A DNA stretch of 64,000 nt from Brachynemurus nebulosus (GCA_035578155.1 JAPWDM010000070.1:144001-208000), one strand, 5' to 3'; shown: positions 25,897 through 37,914, counted from the stretch's first letter. Numbers and translations are program-made. Notes: generated by a model from the letters alone, not told the origin.

Positions 25897-27059
25897 ATAT
25901 AACAGGTACATTTAATTTTTTTTAAAAAATAGAACTGTAATTTAGTACAATATTAAAGTTTCTTTTTATACCTAAGATCATATGAATATCAAAATTTTTA
26001 GCAAATAATTTTATCGTTACCTCTGATAAATTAGAAATAATTTTTGTACTCAATAAAAATAATTTTTGCGTGTAAAAATTACAAATAACATGGTATAAAA
26101 GTCAAAAGTAATAAAATTGTAAAAAAAGTAGGTAACTTTGAACGACTGTATCTCAGCCGGTTGTTATCGAAAATAGTTCTATCGGTCACCATTCTGACGG
26201 AAATTACATCAGCTTTCTTTTTTGTGAACCAATCCCTATACCTAAATTCACTCAGAAAAAAGTACTACTCAAAAATTTAAAAAAAAAGAAAAATTGAAAA
26301 ATTTGAGCTTTTCTTTAAATAGTTTTTTTGACTTATTTTGTTGAGAAAAAAGTTTTTTGAGTTCATGAAGTGCCATTTCGATAGAAAATTTAATTCTCTA
26401 CAAAAAATCATATCATGTGTATTTACGACAAATGCATAGTTTTTGAGTTATAGTTAAAAAACGTAAGCGTCGATAAGTTTACGCCGTTCGTAAAAACGCA
26501 CGCCTAAATTTAATAGCACTTTGTGAATTTATCATCTTTGGGGTACAATTGAACATATGAAGCAATAAAACACCTGTTACAAATTAGTTCCTTATTCAAC
26601 TACATAGTCAATAGCCTATATAGACTGTGGTACTTCTATTTCCGTCTTAATTTACCTATTTTTTTTTTTTAATTAAAATTGGGACACTGCTGCTGATGGA
26701 TGGCGCGGTCAGCAGTGTCCGGCGGCATCGCCATCGACGCGTATGCGCCGCCAAAACGGGAAAATGATAAAAAGTTTAAAAACGACACATAAAGACAGGA
26801 ACACATAAATGCAATAGACAACGGACAAACACACACATGATAAAATTCACCGATGAGCCCTGTCATCCCAGGGATTCAAAACGAGCGGACAGTCCTTGGT
26901 GGCGGTACGCTAAGTACTAGCCAGAACGTCTGGTCACCAAGGACCGAAAACCAACGATGAAACTCCCTCCGAGGTGTAAAGGGCCCCGGAGTGGAGGAAA
27001 CCGACTACAGACACACAATAATAAAAAAGAATAGTAAGTAAATATCACAGACTACATCA

Positions 27060-27430
27060 CAGGACTCCACTGTACTCATGAGGGCCAGGAACCACCCACC
27101 AGCACAATGGAGTAACAAACGAAAGAAGAAACAAAATATCACAGACAATCATCACAGCAACCCACTGCACTCATGGGGGGACTAAACCACCCAGTGGTGC
27201 AGTGGGGATCATAACAACGCTGCAGGAGGTCCACAGAGCCTCCATTAGCTAAATAACAAACAAAAACTCAACAAGAAAGGAAATAACAACAAAGAATAAC
27301 AACAGATTATCACAGTCAATATATATATCACAATTAGCCCACTGCATTTCTGAGGGCCTAAAGCCACCTAGGAGTACAGTGGGGATCACAACAACACCGC
27401 TGGAGGACCTCCAAGGGCCTCCAGTGGTAG
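27060..27430. repeat. Three diverged ~130-170-bp repeats in the LINE 3' UTR
   Basis: Blocks near 27065, 27160 and 27338 share CCCACTGCA...TGAGGGCC/GGGGGAC...CCACC(C/T)A and AGTGGGGATCA(C/T)AACAAC, followed by GGAGG(A/T)CC. These are tandem but unequal repeats within the structured non-coding part. Confidence 0.65.
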
Positions 27431-27690
27431 AAAAACACACAAACGGACAGAAAAACAATAACAAAATAAACTTACTATGTGTTATACTTTTAATTTCAAA
27501 TGTTATCGAGTGCCTGTGAATGATTATTAGTGTATGGCGGATTTTTATCCGTATTTAAACATACACCAATATTCATATGTTCACTCAATGTTCAGCTTTG
27601 GCTGATACTTGAACACTCGATGTACTTTGGCAAATGGCCAATTCATTATGTTAATTAAAATTGACATAGTGTTTGAAAAATTACCAAACT

Positions 27691-27761
27691 GGATCGGCTG
27701 GGACTCGAACCCGGATCTCTTGGTTACCAGCCAAGCGCCTTACCAACTAGGCCACCGATCA
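27691..27761 (-). tRNA. tRNA-Thr-like (GGT) SINE head 1
   Basis: It is 71 nt with a cloverleaf: acceptor GATCGG/CCGATC, D-arm GCC...GGC with TAGTTGGTAAGG, anticodon stem CTTGG/CCAAG with loop CTGGTAA (anticodon GGT), and B box GGTTCGAGTCC. It is part of a SINE, so tRNA function is doubtful. Confidence 0.6.
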
Positions 27762-28038
27762 CTTGTTCGAGTGCCACTCTAATTCAGTAATCAATCAAAC
27801 ACAACCTCTCTCTAATGCGAGACGCAGTTTTATACTTTTAATTTCAAATGTTATCGAGTGCCTGTGAAACATTATTAGTGTATGGCGGATTTTTATCCGT
27901 ATTTAAACATACACCAATATTCATATGTTCACTCAATGTTCAGCTTTGGCTGATACTTGAACACTCGATGTACTTTGGCAAATGGCCAATTCATTATGTT
28001 AATTAAAATTGACATAGTGTTTGAAAAATTACCAAACT

Positions 28039-28109
28039 GGATCGGCTGGGACTCGAACCCGGATCTCTTGGTTACCAGTCAAGCGCCTTACCAACTAGGC
28101 CACCCATCA
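28039..28109 (-). tRNA. tRNA-Thr-like (GGT) SINE head 2
   Basis: Same as the neighbouring heads, with one acceptor-stem change (CCCATCA instead of CCGATCA) and a changed base before the anticodon stem. SINE-derived. Confidence 0.55.
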
Positions 28110-28354
28110 CTTGTTCGAGTGCCACTTTGGCCATTTGCCAAAGTACATCGAGTGTTCAAGTATCAGCCAAAGCTGAACATTGAGTGAACATATGAATATT
28201 GGTGTATGTTTAAATACGGATAAAAATCCGCCATACACTAATAATGTTTCACAGGCACTCGATAACATTTGAAATTAAAAGTATAAAACTGCGTCTCGCA
28301 TTAGAGAGAGGTTGTGTTTGATTGATTACTGAATTGGAGTGGCACTCGAACAAG

Positions 28355-28425
28355 TGATCGGTGGCCTAGTTGGTAAGGCGCTTGGCTGGTAACCAAGAGA
28401 TCCGGGTTCGAGTCCCAGCCGATCC
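28355..28425 (+). tRNA. tRNA-Thr-like (GGT) SINE head 3
   Basis: An intact cloverleaf with A box TGGCCTAGTTGG and B box GGTTCGAGTCC. Mirror partner of head 1. Confidence 0.6.
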
Positions 28426-28702
28426 AGTTTGGTAATTTTTCAAACACTATGTCAATTTTAATTAACATAATGAATTGGCCATTTGCCAAAGTACATCGAG
28501 TGTTCAAGTATCAGCCAAAGCTGAACATTGAGTGAACATATGAATATTGGTGTATGTTTAAATACGGATAAAAATCCGCCATACACTAATAATCATTCAC
28601 AGGCACTCGATAACATTTGAAATTAAAAGTATAAAACTGCGTCTCGCATTAGAGAGAGGTTGTGTTTGATTGATTACTGAATTGGAGTGGCACTGGAACA
28701 AG

Positions 28703-28773
28703 TGATCGTTGGCCTTGTTGGTAAGGCGCTTGGCTGGTAACCAAGAGATCCGGGTTCGAGTCCCAGCCGATCC
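28703..28773 (+). tRNA. tRNA-Thr-like (GGT) SINE head 4
   Basis: Like head 3, but with changes in the A-box region (TTGGCCTTGTTGG). SINE-derived. Confidence 0.55.
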
Positions 28774-29555
28774 AGTTTGGTAATTTTTCAAACACTATGT
28801 CAATTTTAATTACTATGTGTTGTCTTATTTATTAACTAACCATAGCCCCGTTAGCCTGCTAGCCAGCTAGCAGTTACCGCCGAGCACGACGAGGACGAGG
28901 GGTTGGATTTATGCCCGGCATTTACCTAGTTGATGTTGAATTTGTTGTAAATTTCGTTTTCTGTAGGTATGTATAATAACATGATATTTTTGTATTTATT
29001 TTTACATTAAATTTATTAATAATCATAATATAGTCCTGTAAAATATATCTATGAACGTATAGTCTAACAAATCTTTTCAGTTCATAATTCATTGTAGCAG
29101 TTATATGTTTTTGGAAATAATATAACAATATAAATATGCCTTTGTTAGTTGGATTAATGTCATAATCTTACTACATCTGATATAGTGTAGAACCACTATA
29201 ACCTTACTATTTTTAATATAGAACAGCTATAACTTTACTAATTTTGGTATAGAAGTTTGATGGATAAAATTACTGAAGAGGTAAATTGATCTTGATTAAC
29301 AATAGATAAATATAGTTTTTACAATAGTAACAAAATTAAAACGTAGTTCAAATAAATTAAATATTTTTAAATAAATATTGTAATAAAACTTCACGAAAAA
29401 TTTTGATTTCATTAAATAAACCAATATCGTCTTTCAAAGGCTACATTTAAATTTTTGATTTTACAAAATCAGTCGGTGGCACAGGGCCTTCAGAAACGCA
29501 GGACTTGGTGCGGTACACCGTTTGCACCGTTCTCAGGCCGGACTTGCATAATAAC

Positions 29556-29929
29556 TAGGGATGTTATGGATATCCGTAACCGTAACCAAAACTACCGGAT
29601 ATCCGAAATAATTAATTATCCGTAACCGAAAATAAAAGTTTCGGGTAATAACAGGCAACTGCCGTTGGAAAACGGAATTAAATTGAAGAAAATTTTTGCT
29701 GCATGTGCTTCTTTTGATAGATTTTTGTTGATCCACGTTTGGCTTTCACTTTTTTCGGTACAATTTTCCCCGTTTTCCTAAAAAAAAATGTTCACTAAAA
29801 ACAATTATCCGTAACCGTAACGGTATCCGAAACATTATCTATTATTATTATATATCCGTAGCCGAAACCGAAACCGAAAAAAATGTTTTAAATATCCGTA
29901 TACGAAATTTCATATCCATAATATCCCTA
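29556..29929. mobile_element. hAT-type MITE (TAGGGATGTTATGG ends)
   Basis: The ends TAGGGATGTTATGGATATCC and its inverse (GATATTATGGATATGAAATT... on the other strand) are imperfect inverted repeats. Flanking octamers ATAATAAC and ATAATAAG match at 7 of 8. The interior is full of TATCCGTAACCG words in both orientations, i.e. subterminal repeats. It is non-coding. Confidence 0.8.
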
Positions 29930-30589
29930 ATAATAAGATATATGCTGCTAACGTTTTCAAGTATATTTATCTATTTTTAAATGTTCTACAGTTCTATATA
30001 GTTAAATTCTCTATATTTAACTCAAAGGCTGAACAAAATTCAAACTTCTAAAGATCTTTTTGACTTAATGCAAGTCTAACAAGCATTTGGCGAATTCATT
30101 TTCAACTGATATGAATGAAATACGCGCATTTCAGAAGTATGAACCATAGGACAGAAAAGAACGGTTAGACTATATTTTGGTATTTTAACTTAATTCTAAT
30201 AGCATACATATTTGCACACTTAGTACAGTAAATATGTTCGTCAGGTATATACGTTGCTTGTTACATGAATTACTACCGAATATGCAAACCGAGTATCTAC
30301 TCTTCAAAGAGCAGTAATCAGTAGTACCATATTTTTTGACAGTTCAAGTTTTAATATGTAGAGCTTGATTAAGGTAGACCGTTGGCAATAGTAGTAGACC
30401 AATAAATATAAGGTACCCCTATTGCAGCATCACACAAAACATAATACCGAGTTTTCGGTTACAAAAATTACTTTTTCTTGAAAACCCGCTTACATAGGAT
30501 AATGGTTCAAAAACGTACTTTTCACTCGTTGGCATGGTGTAAAAAAAATTTCGAAAAATTTTATTATTTTTATTTATTGCATATAATAG

Positions 30590-31927
30590 CACCCGTTTAG
30601 CATAGTACAGTACAAACTTTCTTGCTTTTTAAAAAAAGGAAAACGGTGGAGTTAATTTTATAAGCACATGAACGACCAAGTGGTCGGAAAATGACACTGC
30701 GTATTACATGCCCTAATATTGTTTCAACTAACGGTGAAAATGATTCCAGGCTACAAAAATTCTTTTTAAAATTAAAAAAATTGCTCATAAACATTTCTCT
30801 AATGGTTAAGAAAGCGTCGATATTTATCTGAATTGCATGGTAGACCAAGTGGTCTGCAAACAACATTTCATATTACACGACTCAATGTTATTCCAACTAA
30901 CAGTGAAAATGATTCCAAACTACAAGAAATCTGTTTGCTTTAAATATTTCTCTAATGTTTAGAAAAGTATCGATAGTTATTTGAATTACATATAGTCGAC
31001 CAAGAAAATTTCGAAAACTGATATCCTAACTAATATTATAAATGCGAAAGTGCGTTTGTTTGTTTGTTTGTTTGTTTGACTGGCTTTCACGCCTAAACAG
31101 TTTAACTAATTAACTTAAAATTTTGCACAGACTTATTTTGCGGAACAGAGACGGTTATAGGCTACTTTTTATCCCGAAAAAATATTTAATTCCCGTGGGA
31201 AAATGTATCTTATACTATTAAACGAGCAATGTTTTAATTTATTACTAATTAAATGTATTTTACATTTTACAATAATAATAAATATTTCTATAGATACCAC
31301 CAATAATAAATAATAATATTTCTTCCGACGACTACTATGAAATTACTTATTTACTGTTCAAAATATTATCTACATACTTGTATCCTATAAGGAAATAAAC
31401 AACCGGTAATTATCCAGTTATCGTCAATTAGCACATCCGCTATTCTTAACAAATTCCATAAAGATGAAATTTCCACCGGGCTGGGGTCGGTCACCCTGAT
31501 TTTTAATTATAACAACGGACAATTGATTAGCATATTGTTAACAGAAAGAACAATACCTATACAACGATAAGCATAGGTTACTTCCGACCCCGGGAAAATA
31601 TCCAAATCCTATGGGAAGTCTTATTCCCGTGGGAGAATATATTTAGAATGATATAAAAAAAGAATATTAGAGTCTATTTTCTATCCGGGAAAAATATTTC
31701 AGTAGGAAAACTCCTAAGAAAAAAGTAACAGCTCTCAATAGCGACGCGATGAAAGTATACCTTATACGATTTAACTACATGTCATAATTTCAAAAGTCAC
31801 GCGAGCGAAGCCGCGGGTAAAAGCTAGTAATCATCATAATTATATGTAATTCTATATGTGATCGGCCCGCACAAAATTGTTGGAGATTTTACCGGGCCGT
31901 GATTGAAAAGAGGTTCGAAAAATACAT
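30590..31927 (+). mobile_element. hAT-type element, copy 2, split by a Helitron
   Basis: 30597-31016 parallels 6665-7090 of copy 1 (CCAAGTGGTC, TTCCAACTAACGGTG, TGGTTAAGAAAG(C/T)GTC). After the Helitron, 31850-31927 parallels its right end (ATCGGCCCGCACAAAATT, ACCGGGCCGTGATTGAAAAG). The left end and coding part are not recognisable. The copy is older or more deleted than copy 1. Confidence 0.65.
31024..31828 (+). mobile_element. Non-autonomous Helitron (~0.8 kb)
   Basis: The left end starts TCCTAACTAATATTATAAAT and continues with GCGAAAGTGCG and a (TTTG)n run. The right end has a GC-rich hairpin region (GCGAGCGAAGCCGCGGG) shortly before the terminal CTAGT. This pair of ends is typical of insect Helitrons. 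There are no inverted repeats, no target duplication and no Rep/helicase coding. It sits inside hAT copy 2. Confidence 0.85.
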
Positions 31928-32381
31928 TATCGATAACTCTCCGCTACTTAACTACAACTGCCGTTATCAAGTTACCCAAGAATCGAACGATTGGTTTCCA
32001 GTGGCAATCCTAGTTGGTCCCGACAATATATTACCTATTGATAGTTTTAAAGATACATTGGGTTGAATGACTATATCATACCTTTATGTAGGTAAATGTA
32101 TTAAGTTCACATTTGCATCTACAACTCGCCTCCATATATAAATTGCATCTATCCCTTGAATGCTAAATGATTTTGACTAACAATCAACTCTGTGTGTATA
32201 TAGATGCGGAGTAGTTCATTTTCCTTTACTCAGCAACCAACCTGGCATTTTGTTGATAGTAGTTCAGTAGTATTAAATATAATCGTTTTATTAGATGTAA
32301 GGACCTACCTGGGGACTATACAACAAGGTGCATCATAATAATGTTATACGAGTATTTACATATCGGTACATTATAACAATA

Positions 32382-34406
32382 GTCGGTTATCTGGGCAAAA
32401 TTACGTTTTTGAGTTATCTACACCATTCGAAAGTGGAAAAGCGTATCTTTCAGATGCTACAACCACTTAAGCTCTAAGTTTAATATTTTAGCTAAATTTT
32501 AAATTTTAATTATTGCAAGACTAAGATATATCGATATATCCTTACTGTTGAAGCGTCAAATTCAATTTATTTTTACTACAATACTACATAGGTTATTGCA
32601 TTTTATCCGAGTATTAAAGCAAAAAAAAATTTGAAGATTTTACAAACTAAACAACATATCCGAATTTTAAAATTTTAACGTCTTCATGATTAAATGTAAT
32701 GATTTAGTTTCTGTAGGCTATTGTGTTTTTTAAACAAATCTCTAAGTTTAACCGATTTTTTTATTACCTGGTGTTAACATTAGTATAGCAATAAGAAATT
32801 CGTTATGTCAAATCAAACAAGGAAAATATTAACAATGTAGTAGATGTATTACAAAGTGCACCGTTTTATGATTAGTATAATGTTATTTAATCAATTTTTT
32901 AATTAATTATGTTAGTAGAATTTCACTACGTTTTAACTATAGGGGAGAGGTGTGTCAATAGTAACAAAAAAAATATACAGGATAGTAATTTTGTATTTAT
33001 AAGTCACAGAGAATTAAATTTTTGGTACAAGATACGGGCATTTTTCAGGTTTTGAATGAGTTGCACAAAAATACTCTATGTTGACTTATATTTAAAATAA
33101 CTGCATTTATGTGGACCAAAGTGTAATGTTACAATTGTCACCAACAGAGGATCAGTTGTTACAGGGCTTAGGTTCAATTGTAACACTCATTATTTATTTG
33201 AATTTACACGTTAGTTATTATAATTAATCCAGTTTTAAAAATTCTTCCTTACATATTGAGTAAGGAAGGTGACAAATCGCATAGTCTCAGGCAACACCTC
33301 TGAATTTTTTCTCTTTCTATTACTCTTTTAACGGAATTCATATATACATCATTGAATATAGTTTCTATCCTAGTTTTTCGTTTTGCATATTATAAGCATT
33401 TTTTTAATCCCATTAATGGAAGATTTTTGTTTCTCCTTTATTATTCTGATTCATACCTAAAATATAAAGTTTAATTTTGTTCAACTAAAATTTTTTGTCA
33501 GTTGTACATGTTACAATCGACACTACTGAATTTGTTACAATTGTTCCACCGCTGTTTCATTTTATAAAAAAATTCATAAAATATTAATTAGGATTAAAAA
33601 AGCTAAGCTACCTATCTGGTAATATTATTTGATTGATTGTGTTTCCAATAAAATCAATTTTCTTCCAATTGATGGGGTATTTGCCTCAAAAATCAAAAAA
33701 TTGTTAACGCACTCAAAATTTACGATTAGCTAATATAAACACATTTGATATTGCTAAGAGAAAACCGCCGGATGATATTAACTGAAAGTTTTGTCAGTAA
33801 AGCACAACTTTAGAAGCCACTTTATGATATGTAATACTCTTCAATAGGATTGATAGATGTCTCGCAAATTTTGAAGTTACAATTGACCCTCTGTTACTAC
33901 TGACACACCTCTCCCCTACTGCCCGGATGTTCAAGAAAAATCATAATAGGAGAATACCAGCTCTCAAACTTTATCTTTGGTGTCCTGTAAAATTTGTGAA
34001 ATTGTCGTTATCAAGTTCTTTCTTTTTAGGTTTTAATTAACTAGTGAATAATTTGTGAGATAAGTTTGTTAACTTTTTTTTGGTATTTTTATGTTGAATA
34101 AAATGGTTTTATTTCAGTTAATAATGGTTTTCATTTTTAAAATTCGGTTATTTTTACCATCGTAGTAATTCTATTCAAAATATTTTTAAGCAAGAGTCGG
34201 TTATCTAGGAAAATTTGAAAATTTGGGCCGACAAAATAAAATAGTTCTTTTAATTTTTATACCATTATTTAATATCGTGTTTAAAAAGTTTTCTGTCAAA
34301 ATTGTATTAAAATTAGATTTCAAATAACTCTCAAAAGACAATAAGTATTTTCTAAAAAACTTTAAACTTGAATATCTCAAAAGTTGATATTTCTCAGATA
34401 ACCGAC
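32382..34406. mobile_element. 2.0-kb TA-target element with GTCGGTTATCTG ends
   Basis: The ends GTCGGTTATCTGGG and the inverse of TCAGATAACCGAC are flanked by TA (32380-32381, 34407-34408). A direct copy of the end motif occurs inside at 34196-34209 (GTCGGTTATCTAGG). It is interrupted by another TA-target MITE at 32942-33916. No transposase is visible. Confidence 0.75.
32942..33916. mobile_element. TA-target MITE with GGGGAGAGGTGTGTCA ends, nested
   Basis: The terminal inverted repeats are GGGGAGAGGTGTGTCAATAG and the inverse of CTACTGACACACCTCTCCCC-type text, flanked by TA (32940-32941 and 33917-33918). Internal GTTACAATTG/CAATTGTAAC motifs recur. TA target and end style fit the Tc1/mariner group. 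It is non-coding. Confidence 0.8.
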
Positions 34407-34744
34407 TATTGCAATAATGGAGCGATATCGGTACATACAATAATAATTTGTTTTCTTAACAACTACGCTCATTAATATTGGGAATTAATATTTGGCAAAT
34501 ATCAATTAGTTTACATATCAAAACATATCAAAAGCATATTCTAGCGGAAGCAAATAAATAAATAAAATATCTAATTAAAATTAAAGCTACGAAACTGCAC
34601 AACTCGATACATACACAATAAGAGTGATGAAACTGACAAAGTGGCTTTTTCAGTACAGCCATTTAAAAGTTTCGTGTTTTCTGCAAGGCTTGTCCCATAA
34701 TCTTACAAGGAACGTCACGGGGGTGTACCTTTCCAATTTTGTTA

Positions 34745-35170
34745 ATTCTTTGATACGTTGTAGAACATCAAAAGATTAGGGACACTAATTTTTTTTAGCG
34801 GTGGTAAATGGTTTGAAGGGATGAAATTGCCCTTCAAAAATTGGAGTAAAAAATTAATTTTCAAATATCTCAAAAATGATGAGTTATCTATTGATGTACA
34901 ATGAAACCCAATATTAAGTCTAGGAGTAGTTAACTAGGGGGTACCGTGGCGACATAATCATACTATTTGAGTAATTCAAGAACTTCTTATATTTAGACAA
35001 TTAGAATAACTTAGGAATAAAATTTTCGAATTCAAAATTCAGTTTGAGCAACATTGGGGACGGAGATGAGTCACTCTGTTAAATTACATTACGTTTTCAT
35101 ACACTCATTTGCACTATTTTCACACTGGTTGATGGGTAATAATGTCACAATAAGTGCTTCTGAAGTTGGA
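34745..35170. repeat. Dispersed repeat A, copy 2 (internally deleted)
   Basis: It shares GATACGTTGTAGAACATCAAAA-like, GGTTTGAAGGGATGAAATTG-like and AATATTAAGTCTAGG blocks with 15288 and the right half (GTTTGAGTAATTCAAGAA, CAGTTTGAGCAACATTGG) with 52664. A central part is missing. Confidence 0.75.
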
Positions 35171-35198
35171 CTGTCGGATGCAAAATTTTTGTTATGTT

Positions 35199-35520
35199 TG
35201 TAAATTAAAAATCACAAAGTGATTGAAAAAATTATCCGGATCGGCCGGGAACCGAATCCAGGATCTCCCGGTAACTAGCCAGGTGTCTTCGCCATTAGAC
35301 CAACGTTCCTGTGTTCGACAGCCACCCGAACGAGGCAATTGAAAAATTGTAACTGTTTCTCGCATTAGAGACAGTACCAATACACATAAGTGGTTGAATG
35401 ATTGTCTGGCTTGAGTGGCTGTCGAACACAGGATCGTTGGTCTAATGGCGAAGACATCTGGCTAGTTACCGGGAGATCCTGAGTTCGATTCCCGGCCGAT
35501 ATGGATAATTTTTTAAAATA
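35199..35520. repeat. Inverted pair of tRNA-derived SINE units
   Basis: Two whole tRNA-like heads face each other: 35238-35309 on the minus strand and 35431-35502 on the plus strand. Both have anticodon loop CTAGTTA (AGT) and B boxes GATTCGGTTCC / GAGTTCGATTCC. Outer ends carry TTGTAAATTAAAAATCACAA and its degraded inverse. It has the same architecture as 17712-18060, which supports a family that exists as head-to-head dimers. Confidence 0.75.
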
Positions 35521-36219
35521 AATTTTGTAAATGATACAATCTTTGTCAAAGCACTAGAGGTCACATACGAGATTAAAAGTTCCTAGTATTTCGGAAAAAA
35601 CGACTAGACCGAATTTGATGGAATTTCTTTTCAGATCATATTGCCGTTAATACGATACCTAAATATACTTCGATTGGTAGACTAATGAAGTGTAAACCAT
35701 TTTTTTTTTTTGGTGCGTTATCGTGTAAGAATAACGGTGATGTTTTGAACGAGTTTGAAGTTTTATATTATCTAAAAAAAATCATAGTTATGGGGACGGA
35801 GTCATGCAATCATTGTTATCGTTAAAGCACAAACTTTCATTTTTTGAAAAAAAAAAAAGGGACAAGGTTCTTAATAGGATAAGCGAAATTTTAAGAAAAA
35901 TATTTGGCGTGGGGCTGTGGTAAGGAATATATTTAATATAAAAACCACCTTGGGAGATTTTTAGAATAGAAAACCCAGTTCAAGTCGACAAATGCTTGAC
36001 TTAATTTCCGCATCCACATCCCTTATCTTCTGCCATATCATTTTAAGAAATTTTGTTTAAGTTTTGAATTTTCCATACACACGGAACAGCTGACCCCCTC
36101 CCTCCCTAAATTCCGCCTATGCTTAATAGCAAAATACTTAAACATTTGTGTATAATTTTTTTTTTGGCACACGATAACGAAACCGTACATTGTTATTAAA
36201 AAATGTACGTACAATGAAA

Positions 36220-36525
36220 ATTTAATCGATTACAGATTTACTGTGTGAGTTTGTCGAGAGTTGCCATTTTTATTACAGCTAAACCGTTGATTTAATCGGA
36301 AAATTGGTTAAATAAGAATTGTAGATATCGACGGGGGCAACCGGTTGCTATAGTCAGGAGCTTTATAGCTCTTATGGTTTTCGAGCTATGATACAAACTT
36401 ATAGATTTTTAAATGGGACTAGATATTAATTTTTCGATAAAACTGATCTAATGCATTAATTAACAACATAAATAAGCAAAACAAATTTTTTACCCAAGTT
36501 TAACTAATTTTTCTTTAATTTATTA
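36220..36525. repeat. Dispersed repeat shared with 3490-4235
   Basis: See the shared blocks listed at 3490. This copy is shorter. Confidence 0.5.
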
Positions 36526-37906
36526 GTTAGGCAGTAAAAATATGCATATGTACTTGAGGCTACTTCAACCGATAGTGTTTTTCTTGGTTACATTTCCATT
36601 ACATCCAAGAACAGAACCTTTTCCAGTACCATTTCTATCATAAAAATTTGGTTGTAATAAAAATGGCAACTTTCAAAAAACTCACGTGGTATATATAAAT
36701 AATAAAGACAATGCGGTGGCATATTAATAAAAATATATACAGATAAAAATTTAGTAGAAAATCACCCGTGGATAAATGTAAACAAACAAAGTCCAACGGC
36801 AGTAATAATAACGATAATAAAAATATTGCTTGCATGAATTTTAATGAAACAACAACAGAATCCGGCAATCTTATGCCGGATTAATAACATTTACAATATG
36901 AAACTAATAATAAAGTATCCAATATAAATTTAAAATTGCCTAGGGAACATTGTAAAGTCCCCAAACTCTTCCTGAATATCCGACAAATAATTTCAACGTT
37001 ATTTCCGTAACGAATCACTTTGAACTTGATCGTACACAAGACAATACAAGCACACCGCACAGAGAAAGCTAACCACTCGAACTAACTCCATACATACACA
37101 GTTTTGTATTTCGTTTAAATATAATGCCGCGTTATATGTGATGCATGACAAGCGAGGGCCCCTTGTTGTGCGTCGCGTAAAACCTCCGCGTCACCCCTTC
37201 GATAAACCGCGTCGTTCATTCATATACTCGTTCTTTATGTTTTATGTATGTTTCCATGTATATGTATGTTGTTACTTGCAAATAATACATAGACGTTTGC
37301 CCATAATATATTATAAGAAAAGTTTTTTAACATGTAACCGCACCAATATTGAATGTCAGTTCTGTATCACGACTGGTGGTGAATTTTCTATATGCACATA
37401 TTTTTATTTTAAAAGAATTCTGCCGCCGTAAGTCAAAAAGACGTAACTGACAAATTTTGACTTTTTGAGGTTTACATTGATTTCCATTTTTTTAACCACG
37501 AGAAATCTAAAAAAACTAATCCAAAAAGACGTATAATAGTTTCTAAGATACAGCGGTTCGTAATAGCCGTATCTACACTAAAATTGCATAGATATTAGGG
37601 TAAAAGGCAGTAAGTTACATTTCATAGGAAAGAAAGCAGTATCTACAGTGTAGTTATTGCTATTTGGCTTAACACTAGTCGGTTACTGCTTTTTAACTTA
37701 GCAAATTTCATAAAACGACTGTACTTACGTTCATTTGTTTGTCTTCAACACATGATGTTATACATATACTTAATTATGTTAAATGTGGAAATTGATGTAC
37801 TGGTAATTGAATCATATTGTATAAGTTTTCGCCACGGTCTGTTGTCAGTAACTAGCAACTTAATTTCTTAATGATCAGCTGTTTTTAAAAATGGGAAATA
37901 ATAGTT
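36526..37906. other. AT-rich DNA without recognised feature
   Basis: A plus-strand frame of 97 codons at 37138-37431 starts in a GC-richer patch but has no motif and turns hydrophobic. I do not call it a gene. Confidence 0.4.
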
Positions 37907-37914
37907 GGAATATG

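Larger units (their letters stand above)
24511..26618. mobile_element. 2.1-kb palindrome carrying two inverted copies of a gene end
   Basis: Two ~890-bp arms (24511-25407 and 25727-26618) are inverted copies. Examples are CGTTTTTACGAACGGCGTAA and AACTATGCATTTGTCGTAAA, each found inverted in the other arm. The spacer is only ~320 bp. Each arm includes the 3' end of the same cysteine-rich coding region and its downstream sequence. The outermost matching block is TAGGCTATTGACTATGTA on both sides. No clear target duplication was seen, so it may be an inverted duplication rather than a classical element. Confidence 0.8.
27484..28809. repeat. Palindromic cluster of four tRNA-Thr-like SINE units
   Basis: Two units face left (27484-28125) and two face right (28125-28809); the unit length is about 348 bp. 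Each has a tRNA-like head, then ACACTATGTCAATTTTAATT, and a body containing ATCGAGTGTTCAAGTATCAG and CACAGGCACTCGATAACATT. The whole block is flanked by TTACTATGTGTT at 27472-27483 and 28810-28821, a 12-bp duplication consistent with one target-primed insertion into the LINE. The copies are nearly identical, so it is young. Frames at 27957, 28301 and 28597 are translations of this repeat. Confidence 0.85.
26659..28919 (-). mobile_element. 3' end of a minus-strand LINE, interrupted by SINEs
   Basis: The region is much richer in G+C than its surroundings. On the minus strand it ends in a poly-A tail (the T run at 26659-26670). The 3' UTR has strong stems, for example GTCCTTGGTG with CACCAAGGAC at 26892-26944, and GGACACTGCTG with CAGCAGTGTCC at ~26690-26730. 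Beyond the SINE cluster, 28874-28919 encodes a short basic C-terminus (NPTPRPRRARR then stop), likely the end of ORF2. The element is cut off at ~28920. I cannot assign the clade. Confidence 0.6.

Noticed and set aside
27957..28791. Three related frames of 64-76 codons
   Set aside because: They lie in the SINE cluster and translate tRNA-like heads and bodies.
37138..37431. 97-codon plus-strand frame in a GC-richer patch
   Set aside because: No recognisable domain, and hydrophobic AT-rich continuation suggests chance.
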